From the NCBI GenBank assembly GCA_030180135.1, contig CM058236.1, forward strand, positions 53,409,728 through 53,473,727: a stretch of 64,000 nucleotides of DNA. The letters run 5' to 3'. Below are positions 48,171-61,339 of this stretch, piece after piece. Below the pieces are notes generated by a model. That model searched no databases and was not told the origin of the DNA. It was given only the letters and a program-made list of their open reading frames with translations. Made by a program: the position numbers and the translations under genes. Source of the stretch: Orychophragmus violaceus. Taxonomy: Eukaryota; Streptophyta; Magnoliopsida; Brassicales; Brassicaceae. Every line of letters starts with the position of its first letter. Within the stretch, counting starts at the first letter, position 1.

Positions 48171-51100
48171 CAATCCATCACGGTTCAGGTAGTGGAAGAG
48201 GACGGTTCTTCTTTCTTATACACCGCGGTTTATGCTTCTAATGAATTAGTGGAGCGCATGCTTTTATGGAACTCTCTCAGGGATACTCATGTGGTGTTTG
48301 ATATGAGTGCAAAGCCATGGTTAGTTTGTGGGGATTTTAACGAGATCATATGTCCTGAAGAATCTTCTAATCCTTTTGTGGTGAATTCGACGCATCTCAT
48401 GCATGAATTCAGTTATGTTCTCTCAGACATTGGTCTTATGGATATGGCGGCTCAGGGTCCAAAGTTTACTTGGTCCAATCACAGATCATCTGCACCAGTG
48501 GCTAAGAAGCTAGATAGGTGTCTGATAAATGAAACTTGGCTGGTCCAGTACCCTTCTTGTCATTGCAGCTTCGAGCCACCTGAATTTTCAGATCACACTC
48601 CCTGCTACATAAGGCTATCTTCCCTTCCTCCAATGTTTGGCACTAAACAGTTTATGTTCTTCATCTTTTTCACTACTCTTCCACAGATTGTGGACTCTAT
48701 CCAAAACGAGTGGGAAGGCTTGGGAAACATGGCTACAAATCTTACCAGCATGTGTTTTAAATTGAAGAAAATGAAGAGACCTCTTAAAACGTTATGCAAG
48801 ACTGCTTTTAGTGATATTGAGAAGAGGGTTTTTAGTGCTTTTGAGGAGCTCAAAGGGTGTCAAGCAGTCACTCTTCTTTCCCCGAGTCCCCAATTTATGG
48901 AGAAAGAAATACTATGTCGGGAGCGTTGGGTTTTCCTTAGGTTGGCCAAGGAATGCTTCTTTCGCCATTGATCACGGATTAAATGGTTGGAGCTTGGTGA
49001 TTTCAACACGAGATTCTTCCACCGTATTAATGTTCTGCGAAATGCCTCAAATGCGACTAAATACCTGCTTAGACCAGATGGATCCCGCTCTTCTTCTTTG
49101 GAGGAGGTGCATAATATGGCTATCTCGCACTTTTCTTCTCCGTATGGGACTATCAAGGGCCAGTTTTGTTCTGCTTTGAAGGATTATATGCATCGGATTT
49201 TGGTTAAATGTTCTCCATCCCTGATGGAGCTGTTTCCGCCCAGGTTTCGCCTGAGAGGATCAGAGCTACTATGTTTCATCTTCCTCTGAATAAGACGCTG
49301 GGACCGGATGGGCTAACGGCAGAATTTTATAGAGCATCCTGGTCTTGCTTAGGAGAAGAGGTAATCTCAGTGGTGAAGGGTTTTTTTCTTGCCCCTTTTA
49401 TGCCTTCTGCTCTGAATTCTACAAACCTGGTCTTCATTGCTAAGCGGCTTGGAGCAGAGGAGCTTAAAGAGTTTAGACTGATATCGTGTCTCAATACGCT
49501 ATACAAGCTCATTACCAAGATTATGTCTGCCCGTTTGAACTTAATCCTGCCTTCGATCACCTTGCCCAATCAGTGTGCATTTTTTCAAGATCGTCTTCTC
49601 TTTGAGAATGTACTCCTATCTTCTGAAGTCATCCAGGTATACCCCAAATCAGAGATATCGCCTAGAATGACTCTAAAGATTGACATCTCGAAGGCCTTCG
49701 ACTCAGTTTTTTGGGATTTCATTTTAGAATCTTTGGAGGCTCTCAATCTCCCAATGTGCTTTATTCAGTGGGTTAGATCCTGTATATGCACTCCTTATTT
49801 CTCCTTTAGTATTAATGGAGTTACGTCTGGATACTTTAAAGGGAAAACCGGGCTTCGCCAAGGAGACCCTTTATCTCCTCCTTTATTTGTGATAGTGATG
49901 AATGTGTTATCTACAATGTTGAATCATGCGGCGGCAGAGGCATTTTCAACTATCACCCGGCTGTGAGGAATCCAAGCTTACTCATTTAACTTTCGCAGAT
50001 AATTTATTGATCTTCCTCGAAGGTACGAACCAATCGCTCGCAGGGGTCTTCTCAGTGCTTTCTCAGTTTGAAAAGCTATCCGGTCTTGCTGTCAATATAA
50101 ACAAGACGAGTTTCTTTACTGCTGGAGTCTAGCAACCATCTTTGGATGAGATTGAAAGTCGATTCTCCCTTAAACAATCGCATATGCCCATCCGTTATCT
50201 TGTTCTACCTCTCTGTTCCTGAAGGTTGAGAATTCAAGATTTCGATCCCCTTCTTTCACAAACCGTCTGGCGCTAAAGTGGCTTGGCGTGAGTTATGCTA
50301 TCCCAAGGAAGAGGGCGGCCTTGGTCTACGGTGCTTCTCTTCTTAGAATTTGGTCTTTGGCCTCAAGCTCATTTGGCTTCTGTACTTTCGGGCTGGTTCT
50401 CTTTGGGTGTCGTGGATGCGGAAACATTATCTGGCTACAGGATCGTTTTGGTCACTCAATGCAAGAAATTATTCCTATTCCTGGATGTTCCGTCGACTTC
50501 TGACGTTACGACCGGTTGCAGTAAAGTTTTTACGTACTAATGTGAGAAGAGGAGACTCAACGTATTTCTGGTGGGATCCATGGACTTCCCTAGGTCCACT
50601 GATCGAGCATATTGGACCGCTTGGTCCCATGGAGATGGGCATTACAAAGAATTCTTTGGTCTGTGACTTTGTTTCTGAGCTCTCTTGGAAACTTCCGGCA
50701 GCAAGATCGGCAAACAAGTTCAAATGTTGGCCGCTATATCCGAGATCACTCCTTCTGCAGGGTGCGATCAGATGCGTTGGAGTGTAAATGGCGAATCAGG
50801 AAAGATCTTCGTTACCAAACATGTTTGGGAAGCAACACGGTTGATCAAGCAAAAGGTTTCTTGGTGGAAGATGGTCTGGTCTAAACACGCTATCCCTAAA
50901 CATTCCACTCTGGCATGGACTTTTGTTCTTAATAGAAATGCTACACTTGACAGACAGGTTCTCTGGGGATTTGATGTAGAGCCACTTTTTCTTCTGTGTG
51001 GTAACGATCCCGAATCTAGGGACCATTTGTTTTTCAGTTGTTCCTATTCATCTGAAGTTTGGCTTTCTTTGCTGAGACAGCTGCACTTTGCCAATGTTCC

Positions 51101-51530
51101 AACGGCCTGGGAGGATATTCTCGGGTGGATTCCTTTTGCAACTTCAAACAAGACTATATATATTGCTCTGAATCAGCTCTGGTTGGCTGCTATGAATGAA
51201 CTTTGGAAAGAGAGGAATGAGAGATTTCGCTCTTGCCTTTCTCATCCTCTTTCTACTGTTTCTCTCAAAGCCCTGTGAAGAACAAGGTTACCACTCTAAA
51301 AAATCTTGGATCACGGTTCGGCTCAAACTTGGTTCTCTTATGGATGGGTCGATTGTTTTCTGGTTAAATGATCTGGGTTTTTTTCTTGTCTAAACATCTG
51401 CTCTGTTTTGTTGTAAAATCAGAGCCTCTCTTTCCCTTCTTCTTCAAGTTTAATTTTCCTATGTTTTTGTAATAGCTGTGCAAGACTCCTTTTCTCCCTT
51501 TAATATGAATGCCTTTAAAAAAACATGTAT
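48171..51530 (+). pseudogene. LINE 2, rest of endonuclease, reverse transcriptase and C-terminus
   Basis: The endonuclease continues from the Copia junction (48171-48620: LVCGDFNEI, SDHTPCYIRL). The reverse transcriptase follows in 48987-50132 across frameshifts: LGPDGLTAEFYRAS, RLISCLNTLYKLITK, KIDISKAFDSVFWDF, GLRQGDPLSPPLF, and LTFADNLLIF at about 49990, where the second catalytic Asp of the FADD/YADD motif is Asn. A C-terminal region with DHLFFSCSYSSEVW (zf-RVT) lies at 51020-51060. The 3' end is a short A tract near 51524. Many breaks show it is dead. Confidence 0.85.
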
Positions 51531-52875
51531 AATAGTGAAATGACATTTAAAAACGTGATTCCGTAAGTATTGATTTTAAACGCAATTCCGTTATTTTGTA
51601 AGTTACCAATCAACAAAATATTAATTCTAAAAAATCTATTTAATCCTCATTTTTCCGTAATAGATCTTTTGTATTTTTTAAGTAAAAACGCAAAACTTGT
51701 ATTTCTGCATTTTATTTTCATTTCTTAAATATTTTTGATTGACAATTTTTTTATGGACCTGCGTTTTTTTCGTCATTCCGCATGCTACCAATCACAGTCT
51801 ATATAAAAATTAAAACTAAATTTTGATCTGCATTTCTAAGCGTTTATTTATTTTTCATTACAAATTTCAAATTTTAGGTCTCTGTTGTTAGTAATTTAGG
51901 TTTTTAATCATAAAATCTATTTTGATTATAATGATTCAACCCGCATTTAGGTTTTTAAAAATGAATTGCGTATTATTTAAGAGGAGTTATATCGTAATGA
52001 TAAATGATTAAAATTATGATTTCACGTTATAATTTATAACTCGCTTTGTAGTGTAAGATCATGGCTTTTGAAGTATATTATATTACTTTCTAGGAATGAA
52101 ACCATTTTATAAGTTATATGATATAAATTTAATTTTTATTGCATTTATTTAAAATATTTTTTATAAAACAACATATGTTTTTACATATAATTTATTATGT
52201 GTTTCAATAGTTTAGTAACTAAATATTTACGAAGGTATAAACAGAACAATCCGTTTATATTTTTGTATTGGTTTAAATTTATTTTTAATGCTTATATATT
52301 TCTTATTGATTAATTCATATTTTAACTCGTTTTCATTAAGCAAAGTTAGTTTTCAATATTTTATAATCGAAATTGGGTAATCTATTTTCAACATATCTTG
52401 TAGTTGTATAAATAATTTACAAATTTGATGGAACAACCCGATAAAAACAGCATTCGTAAAAATATTAACCATACTTTGAGGCATCATAAATTTGATTAAT
52501 ATAATATTGATTAATATAATATTGATTAATTTTAATATTTACTATATTAAATTATATCTATTAAATTAGTTAATATATATTTTAAATTCATGAAAAGTTT
52601 AATTTTAAAACTTTTATAATTAAAATTGGCTAATTTTTTTTTAACAAGTTCTTATACTGGTTTAAACATTTGGTAATTTTTGGGAACATTCCGCTAAAAA
52701 GGTTAATTATAAAAACATCAGTCGTAATCTAACCTATCATATATTCGAACAATATAAAATATTGACTAATTATAATATTTTATTAAATTAAAAATATATC
52801 AATATAATTTTTGGTATTCTATTTTTTTTAATAATTTATAAATTAAATTAAATTTTATAGTAATTTATTTATTTT
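51531..52875. other. AT-rich intergenic DNA
   Basis: About 1.3 kb, very AT-rich, with short local repeats (gattaatataatatt at 52495-52540). No gene or element boundary recognised. Confidence 0.5.
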
Positions 52876-52892
52876 TATAATATTTACTTTTT

Positions 52893-53784
52893 TTTGTCAT
52901 CAGAATCGATTCAAAGGCCAAGGCGATATCAAATACAAATGGGCCTGAGCCCTAAACAGGAAAACAAAACACATGCAGACGAAGCCCATCCAAAGCCCAT
53001 CCGAAGCCGTTTGCGGGAGAAGACACCACGTGGCGACAGCAGAGACGGACAGCGAGAGACACGCGTCAGGGAAACGAAGCACCATCGGAGACAGTCGCAT
53101 GCGTGGAGGAAAACGCCGGCGAACCACCCGGACCAGATTCCTGCAGGTCTGAGGACCACTTGCCGGTCGAATAGCTTCACAGAACCACCATGGGAGAACC
53201 TGCATACAAAAACACACAGAAACAGCTACACCACCGAAACCGGCCAAATCCACGGAGACGCCGGCGCCGACAAGGTTAAGAACCCGCCTGTTTCCACCAG
53301 GAGCTTGTCCTCTAAAGCGGTGGTACGCTGACGAAATTAATTCCGGCGATAAGGTCGAAGGAGAGCGAAGCGGTTCACAATCAGGGAGCCACGACAGGAA
53401 GAGAGAGAGAAGCTTGACCGTACTCGTCAAAAGACGAAAGAAACCGGCATAACCGGCGAGGTCCGAATAGTCGGAAAGGATTAGCCAGCCAGAGACAACG
53501 ATTCAGAAGCTTATTAAAACACAAAGAAACTACCGATCAAAGATCGGACCTATACAACCCGATCGAAAACCTTAAGAGAATCAAAACAAGGAAGAACAGG
53601 GTTCGATTGGGATCAAAACAGTGGGGAAAAAAGATATCGATCTCAAAAAGGAAAAGAGGATCGAAATCAGAAAAAAAACCCCAACTCGGAGGCCCACCTT
53701 CCTTCTGAAAGATCGAAGTCGGTGAAGAAGGTCGGAGGCACGCCGAGAGAAGGCTCTCTCTCTAACCAAGAGAGATAAGACTCG
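52893..53784 (-). mobile_element. Nonautonomous poly(A) retroposon, Sadhu-like (copy 2)
   Basis: A GC-rich 892-bp island in AT-rich DNA. Read on the minus strand it starts with agagagagccttctctcgg, contains ttcgatctttcagaag, and ends tctgatgacaaaaaaa. Direct repeats tataatatttactttt flank it (52876-52891, 53785-53800). ORFs exist (52894-53331 plus, 53430-52900 minus, 176 aa) but show no known protein family. Shared 5' words link it to copy 1; the 3' end tga(t/c)gacaaaaaa links it to copy 3. Confidence 0.65.
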
Positions 53785-53800
53785 TATAATATTTACTTTT

Positions 53801-56436
53801 TGAAAGTTTAGTAATGTTAAATTTTTTGATTTTGTATTATTTTATCTGTATATTTATTTTATAATTTATAAAAATAATTGATGTACTGATTCATTTAAAT
53901 GTATTTATCATTTGTTTTAATAATTTAGTTATGTTTATGGAATATATATGTACAATCATATTTTCATTTGTTTTGATTTATATATCAAATGTAATTAAAT
54001 TAATTTATAATAATTTTAAATAGTAAACTCAAATTTAGTTAATTATTTTAAAAAATAAGATTGACTAAATTTTTTTTTGGATATTTTCTAAAATTAAAAA
54101 AAAAAAATATATATATATTTACATTTAACACACACACAGATATTGTAAGATATGTTTAGTAAATTAGTTAAAAACTAGTCTGGCATTATTACTATTAAAA
54201 AAAATGTCCAAGCAAATGCAATATAAAATTTGTAATATACCTTGTAAATTCAAAATTAGTTTCTAAAATAATATTCTATTTTAATAGTATAAATAATATT
54301 TTTCCTTTAATATTTTCCCTTTACAAAAGTAAACACTATTTCTAATTCTGAAAAGCAAACTCACCAAGGATGTCCAAAGAAGAGAAATAAAACTAGACTC
54401 CACAATGATGTACATTTATTCTGTTTATGAAAGAATATGATTTTCGAAAGAACATGATTTCTAAAATTGGACTCTATAATAGACTTTCGAACTGATTTCA
54501 AAAGAGATCATTTCGGTTTTCTAAACTGAGTTCGAGAAAGCAATTGAATCTATAAAGATTACAAGAGAGTAGTTGTGTGTAATAAATTATATGTGTCTCT
54601 GTTAAAGGATTTCCAGAGAGTTATAGTGTGAATCGGGTGTCAGATCTTCTTTAATTAGAGGTGATGTGTCGCCTCCAATGTCTTTCTACGATAGGACATC
54701 TCGAACCTTGTGTCCGAGCTACTCCGCAGCCCGCTGTAGAAATCATCATTATACGACGCTGAGCTACTGTTCAACTAGGTCACTGTTTGTTAATCCACTC
54801 TGTCACGCGTTGTGTTCTGGTCGGAACCAATACTGTAATTCAATGTCACAATGATGAAAGGTTAGTGAACCTATTTGAATTGAGCCTGTGCTAACTCGAT
54901 TGGTTTACGAAAATAGATTTTGGATAAATCAAGATGGGGTTAGAGGTGTTAATTTACTTCCAACAATACTACTAACACAAACCTAATTTGATTGGTTTAA
55001 ATTAATTAGAATCGTATTAAACATAATTTATAACTATAAGGATAATTAATCCGTAGTGGAGAATCAAACATCTTTCCGCAAATTGGTGTGAAAACTTACT
55101 TTTGGAAAATATGTTATTTTGTGTGAAATTAATTAGTAAAGTGTATTATTCGTAATAATGTCTTTTTATGATTGAATAATTGTGTTTCACAAATGTCCTC
55201 TCATGTCTTCACGATAAGCTTTTTCACACATGAGATTCACTCTCATAGTAATAAACTGCACACAATGCACATGTTCATGAACTCAGCCTCCTCGTGTCGA
55301 TTGACAAATCCCGAGGTTTTGCTGCAATTATGATCCCAAAGTTTTGCAAAAAAACATGGAACCATAAACCATTGTATTCCAATTTTCTTTGGTGAATTAT
55401 CTTTAAAGGTCTTGTTTACTAAATTTAGTATATTCTATTTTTTGTAAGAAGAATTTACAAGTGTTAGGTTATTATTTTTTTAATTTAGAAAAGATACATT
55501 TAAAACATAAATATTAAATAATATAAAATTCTACTTATAGAATTCAAAAATTGACTGAAGTAAATATTAATCGAAGATTCCATTCGACCACAGATACCGT
55601 TATATTAGAAAAAGTGGAAGATTTTGAGATGGATCTCTAAAAGCATATATATATATATATAATAGGAGATTTTTTCTCCGTTTAAGCTATCCACATCATC
55701 AACATATCACTAATTTTATCCAAAAATTAATTCATTTCATTAATTCTACAATATTGAACATTTATTAATGCCACTTATTTAAAAGCTATTAAACCTAAAA
55801 TTAATATTTAATTATCTATGCATATATTAATTTAATACTAAAAATCCTATCATAATAAATGTATATTTCAATTTTGAGAAGGTAAAAACTATGAGATTCT
55901 AACGCATAATAATATATAATTTTTTGACTATATCAAAAAAAGAAATAATCAGAGTCAAAGTTGGAAGAAATTGTAAAAATACAAAGATAGATAATTATAT
56001 ACACTACAGGATGATAGCAAAATTATATTGGAATAATATCTTAACAAAAAAAACTGCATTCACTAAAAACTCTATAAACTAATAAAACATTAGGACACTG
56101 ATGTTTTATAAATTTAAAGAGTTAGTTATTTATTTAAAAATTAAATTAAAAAAATAATTAGAACCAAATAAATTATTAACTAATTGAACTATTAATTTAT
56201 AATTGTATGTGGGTGCATATATAAAAATCACAATGTATAAATCTACAATAAAAAAAAAGTTTAGACGTGGAACTAAAAAAATAATTAAAAAATAATGCTA
56301 AAAATGAAATATAATAAATTTAAAAATTAGATCAACAAAAAATTATAATATGTTCAAACAAAAAACTATACATAGTTAAGCTATATTATAGAAACATTTC
56401 AAATACGAATTAATTACAATAATCTAAACGTATAAG

Positions 56437-56476
<40 letters not shown>

Positions 56477-56680
56477 CCATAATATATATAGATAAAATAA
56501 CTATAAGTTGTTCAAAAAATAATAAAAAATGAAAAACCAATAGTATATTAAAAAATATAAACTATTAATAAAAATACATAAAGAATATGGAATAAAATAT
56601 ACAACTAAAAATAAAATATGGCAATCTATATTTTTTATAATGGTGGTTCTTCACCTCTTCAATGACCATAACTCCTATTT
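53801..56680. other. AT-rich intergenic DNA with unassigned repeats
   Basis: No gene. 54360-54960 is less AT-rich and looks like part of an unknown repeat. A segment near 55650-55930 (tatatatataataggagattttttctcc) resembles Helitron-type sequence, but no terminal hairpin was identified. Confidence 0.4.
56440..56471. repeat. (TA)n microsatellite
   Basis: About 16 uninterrupted TA units. Confidence 0.95.
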
Positions 56681-56691
56681 TTCTTTCATTT

Positions 56692-57500
56692 TTTGTCGTC
56701 AACTTATTTGATTAAGTAGGTCCAATAGGCATTGTTTAGTACATAGTAAACAAACAATTACATAGATGAAAACAAACGGATAACTGGGCCAAACACAGCC
56801 CATTCAGTTTGAGAGGACGGTGTTAAACAGTTACGTAATGCTGACTCATGGACATGCATCAACACTATGGAAACCCGTCATGCGCAGCAGGGCCGGAGGA
56901 GTCGCGGTTCACCAGCAATGATGAATATCTGTAAAATCATCAGAAATCATTCTGCCGACCTAAGTCTAAGGAAAATTTTACCGGAAAGAAACAATCTGCA
57001 ACGAAAACTCCGAAAGTGTTGGGAAAGAAATAGTTAGTAGGCGGCCCAGTATATTGAGCATGGAGATGTGTTCTGACAAGACCGGCTCCAGCAATACATG
57101 CTGCGAAACATGTAGAGGAGATAACAGGTTCAGAACTTTTCCCCTACAAACGAAAAATCAAGAAGCAGGAAGAGCTCATGTGCACCGGCGAAAGAACCAA
57201 TAGCAGAAATAGGTCTGAAATCGCCATAGCGAGGAGATGGAAGAAGCATATCGAAGAGAAATATAGACATGCAAATCTGACTCCTTCACTTATTGCATAG
57301 CGGAGGCCGTAAGCCGAAGTCGCTAGAAGCGAAACAAAAGATTGATGAAACACCAAAAAAAACATAAAGTATATTACAAAGTCAAACCGCTGGAGTGGCT
57401 AAGAAAACCCTAAATATGTTGGCAGCAACTGTTTAGAGAGATTTTAGAAGGAAAAAAAAAAAAAAAAGAGAAAGAAAAATGAAAAGCGAACTTTTTTTTC
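56692..57500 (-). mobile_element. Nonautonomous poly(A) retroposon, Sadhu-like (copy 3, tentative)
   Basis: About 810 bp, GC-richer than its surroundings, flanked by ttctttcattt at 56681-56691 and 57501-57511. On the minus strand it ends gttgacgacaaaaaa, like copy 2. Its 5' half differs from copies 1 and 2. The minus ORF 57365-57144 (73 aa, hydrophobic) is not recognised. The target duplication is T-rich and could be fortuitous. Confidence 0.4.
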
Positions 57501-57511
57501 TTCTTTCATTT

Positions 57512-58157
57512 ACTACAGTTTTTTTAGCTTTATTCATTTGCTATAGTTTATTATATTTTTTAACCTTTACGTATGTTAATTGGTCTTCTTCTAATATTCT
57601 TCTAGAGGAATACGAGAAGAAGATAAATGGGGGCAATATAAACTAAGTTGGCTCTCACCTTCTTACTCCATGCATAAAATTGAGAATTTTAATTTAAACT
57701 AACACAATCTCCATTTTTTATTCGTTTCCATTTTGTTGAGCCGTTTTACATATAAACTTTTTTAAAAACGTTTATTGTTATCTATAAAAAATTGAATTAT
57801 GAAATGAATGTATAACTCTCTCTTTTTCTCAACAAGATATCAAATTAAAAACATAAAAGGATTTTACTATCTGTATTGATGGTTTATAATTAACGTGAAC
57901 AATATTTGATGGTTGAACACGATCACTCTTTGTTAACTTATCCGTCATTGGTCTTGAAGAACTCATTTCATCTCATGAATTCCTCTACATGAATTAAAAA
58001 CGCAAGTAATTTCTTTGGTTCAGACACTATTTTAAAAAATTTAGAACCGTCAGTAACGAAAACAACTTTCTCTTGTTGGAAGAATCTCATGTGTTTTATA
58101 GATCAAATCAGTGATTCAAATTCACCATGCAATGATAAAGTACACTGAATATCTTTT
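57512..58157. other. AT-rich intergenic DNA
   Basis: No ORF or repeat recognised up to the LTR element at 58163. Confidence 0.5.
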
Positions 58158-58162
58158 GATTC

Positions 58163-59872
58163 CGTAACACCCGTCTCCCGGTGAACCGGAGTTCACCGGG
58201 AGATGCGGCATTAGGACGCCCGTTGAACCGGGTTCGGTCCAACCGGGACGCCAACTCAACTTGTCTCAGGTCTCAGGCACCTCCTTCGTATTCAAATACA
58301 CCACTATGTCACGCGATCACTCAATCCCGCATCCGGACCTGCAAGAAAACGAGGGCAAGAAAGGAAAGAGGCCTGAGTAATTGTTTCAAACACAATTACC
58401 CAGTGAGGACGGATTTAAGGAATCCGCGATCCCAACTTGCACAACACAACTACGAAACACAAGTCCTAAGCTAATAACACCATGCAATCAGGCCCGAAGG
58501 CTTTCACCACGCAAACTACATCCACTCGTGCTTTCACACTCATGGACCCTTTCCTTCGACCTGTAGGCCCAAACAATCCTTCTTTTCCTTCTGGGGGCTC
58601 GTCAGACCCCCAACGCCTTCTCAAGGGACACGCACCCCGTACGCATCCCGCCACACAACACCTTTTCGGGGGCCCTACCACAGCCTACCAATCATATCCA
58701 TCACACACAATCAACGTTTTCAGGCTCAGTGATAACCTAGCAGTTCTACGTTCTACAATCAATCACATCAGACGTCTTACTATCCCTACACTACCTAGGA
58801 AAGACGCTATTAACAGAGGACTATCGTCCGGAATTGAGATAGAGCAAGGGAGATAACCAACGGTCCTCACCTTAGCCAAAGAAGAGGGCAAAATGGTAAA
58901 TTATAAGCTCCATTAGCCCGCACGGATATCAGATCTGGAAAGAGGACGAGAAATCGAGTGAGATAGGCTTTCGTTTCATTCGAATCGGTTTAGGATGGTC
59001 AAGTTATGGTCCACTGAAGTTTGGTTGACTGAAAGTCAAAGGTCAAGTCAAAGTCAACCGGTTGACCCGGTCAACCCAGACCCAGACCCAAACCCAGAAT
59101 GAACCAGGCCCAAGATCCATAACCGGCCCACACCCCAAACCAGACCCTAACCAAACTAAACCGGGAAATCAAATTGAAATTAGGAAGAATTGGATTAATC
59201 CAGACCGACCCGGGTTAGACCGACCCAAACCGGTCAACGAGTTGACCCGGCCGAGTTGACCCAGCCGGACCGAGTCGACTCGATCACCGGCGAGTTGACT
59301 CGGCGGCGGTCCGGCGGAGGCTCCGGAGACGGCGGCGACTTTCGGTGGCTCCGGTGACCGGTGACGGCGGCGCGTGACGGCAGACCTCCGGCGGCGCGTG
59401 AAGACTCCCGGCGGCGCGTGCGACGGCGCGTGAAGATCCGGTTATTCTTTCCCTGGCGATTGCGGGCGCGTCCGGACGGCTATGGAGGTGCGGTTTGAGG
59501 CTACGACTTCGTCTCGTCAAGAAGAACGCGATGATGGTCTCAGATTTTCCAGATTCCTCACGGTCAGAAAGATACAAGGTCTTTAGATCTCGGGTTGAAG
59601 AAAATCAGATCTGAAATGAACTTACCGGATTGCTTTAGTCTCTAGAGGATGGAGGAGCATCAGATCTACCTTCTGGAGGCTGTGGCTGCGACGGGAAAGG
59701 AGCAGAGCTTCGCCGAGAATCTCCTTTTCTGATTTCTCCTTTAGGTGGCTACTCTTTAAATAGGGGAAATGGGAAGGGGAACCCTAGGGTTTTTGGAAGG
59801 CTAATGGGCTTTGGCTGGGCTTTTTCTTCTTTTTAAACATAATTTTAAATGGGCCAGTATGGGTGTGTTACA
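58163..59872 (-). repeat. LARD 3' LTR
   Basis: 1710 bp; the element's downstream LTR. It carries the paired ORFs 58482-58856 and 59062-59259, which recur in the other LTR by duplication only. Confidence 0.9.
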
Positions 59873-59891
59873 GATTCTCCCCCCCCCCCTT
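59873..59891 (-). other. LARD polypurine tract
   Basis: On the minus strand a run of 11 G (plus-strand C run 59879-59889) followed by AGAATC directly precedes the 3' LTR. A second run of 15 G lies inside the element at 60039-60053. Confidence 0.7.
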
Positions 59892-60381
59892 GAAAAAAAT
59901 TTGTCCCGAATTCCGTGGCGTGAGTTCTCCACTATAACTCTTTACTAACCACACTCCGCAAACTTGGCTTAACCAAAACAGACTTGATTGCTTGCCCGCT
60001 TTAAAAGACCATGCCCTCGAATCCTGAAGACTGCTTCTCCCCCCCCCCCCCCCTTATTTCAAACCACACTCTGGAGTGTCTTCTCCTTTGTACCAATCCA
60101 TTAGCAGCTCATATAATGCAACGCAAACGCCATATGTTACCGCCCATGTCCATTAGGGTCGGTCTCCAATGTTTAGAAACAACACTCATCCTTCGAGTGG
60201 TTCTAGTATCTGAATGAGATGCTCCGCTTCCAAGCTGATCCTCCCCAACGGTTTCCATTACCTTGCCACAATGCATCATCCACTTCCAAATGGATTCCTT
60301 TCGACGGTTTCCATTCCCGTGCACTATGGCGTCGAGTTTCGCCTGATTGGTGTCCTTGCTTATCTTTGGTGAGCGATAAGG

Positions 60382-61339
60382 CTAACCATGTCCATTATGG
60401 CTACCCGGCTGGTGGGGAACGACCCACTTAACTCCTGATATGCTCCAATGCCACGCTTCCACTGCGCACTCTGATATCCAACCCGATTCCAATCTGAATT
60501 CCAGCTCAAGGTTTCCTACCTTGTGATCCAGGTGTAGTGCTTTCCAAACTCTATCCTTTGGGTTTCCTTCCCCATTAGACTTGCGCTCCTTTGCTATTCC
60601 TTGCAGCTTCTTGCCAATCCTCCATAGTGTTTTCCTAACACTCTCCCATTGGATTTCCATTTCCAATGACCAGCTTTGTCCACTTGAGCTTGCAATTGCA
60701 GAAGTCTAGTTTGACAGGCAATTCCAAACGTCACAACGCCACTTCCCAAAACGCTTCTGCGATCTTCTTTCCATCTTGAGGAACTCCATTAGCTGCTCCA
60801 GTAATCCACAAAGAACTCCAGGGCAGACCGTTTCCTTTCCGGTCTTACCGTTGAATCTTGAGCCTACGGTACCACGAAGATCTTCTCCAGCTTCCAGCTT
60901 GATCAATCCTCAACGATCCGTCCATAACTCATTGAAGTTGATGTCACAAACCGATCCCAAGATTCCATACTTAGAATACGTTTGGACAGTCTCCTGCTGC
61001 TCCTTGTGATCCAAGCAACTTCTGACGCTTAATCCAGTCAGAAACCGCCACTTCCAAATGGCCTCCTTGCAATCCGGTCTTTCCATTGACCTCTCGCAGC
61101 TCCTGTAGCACTCCTTGCAATCCGGTCTTTCCATTGACCTCTCGCAATACTCCTTGTAGTACTCCTTGCAGCTTCTCCAATGCCTCTTGCAACTCTTCTA
61201 GCACTTCCTGTAACTCTTGCAACTCTTTTCTACACTCCCGTTGTATTCTCTCCAGTGAACGTTTCCACATCTTGATAACCCTCGCACGCTTGGTTGAACA
61301 ACGCTCCGAACAGACGATGACCCCGAATACACACCTCAT
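60382..61339 (-). other. LARD interior with degenerate repeats and a leucine-rich ORF
   Basis: The minus ORF 61339-60971 (122 aa) has heptad-like stretches (ELQEVLEELQEALEKL) and two copies of LREVNGKTGLQG, from a tandem DNA repeat ctccttgcaatccggtcttt at 61064 and 61111. Nearby ORFs (60666-60382, 60906-60706) share W/C-rich words, so the interior seems built of repeats of one ancestral unit. No known family; coding status uncertain. Confidence 0.4.

Noticed and set aside
52900..53430. 176-aa minus-strand ORF with hydrophobic stretches
   Set aside because: It lies wholly inside a poly(A) retroposon with target duplications, overlaps an ORF on the other strand and resembles no protein family.
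55640..55940. Helitron end
   Set aside because: The sequence resembles Helitron-type AT-rich DNA but no 3' hairpin plus CTRR end or 5' TC end was found.
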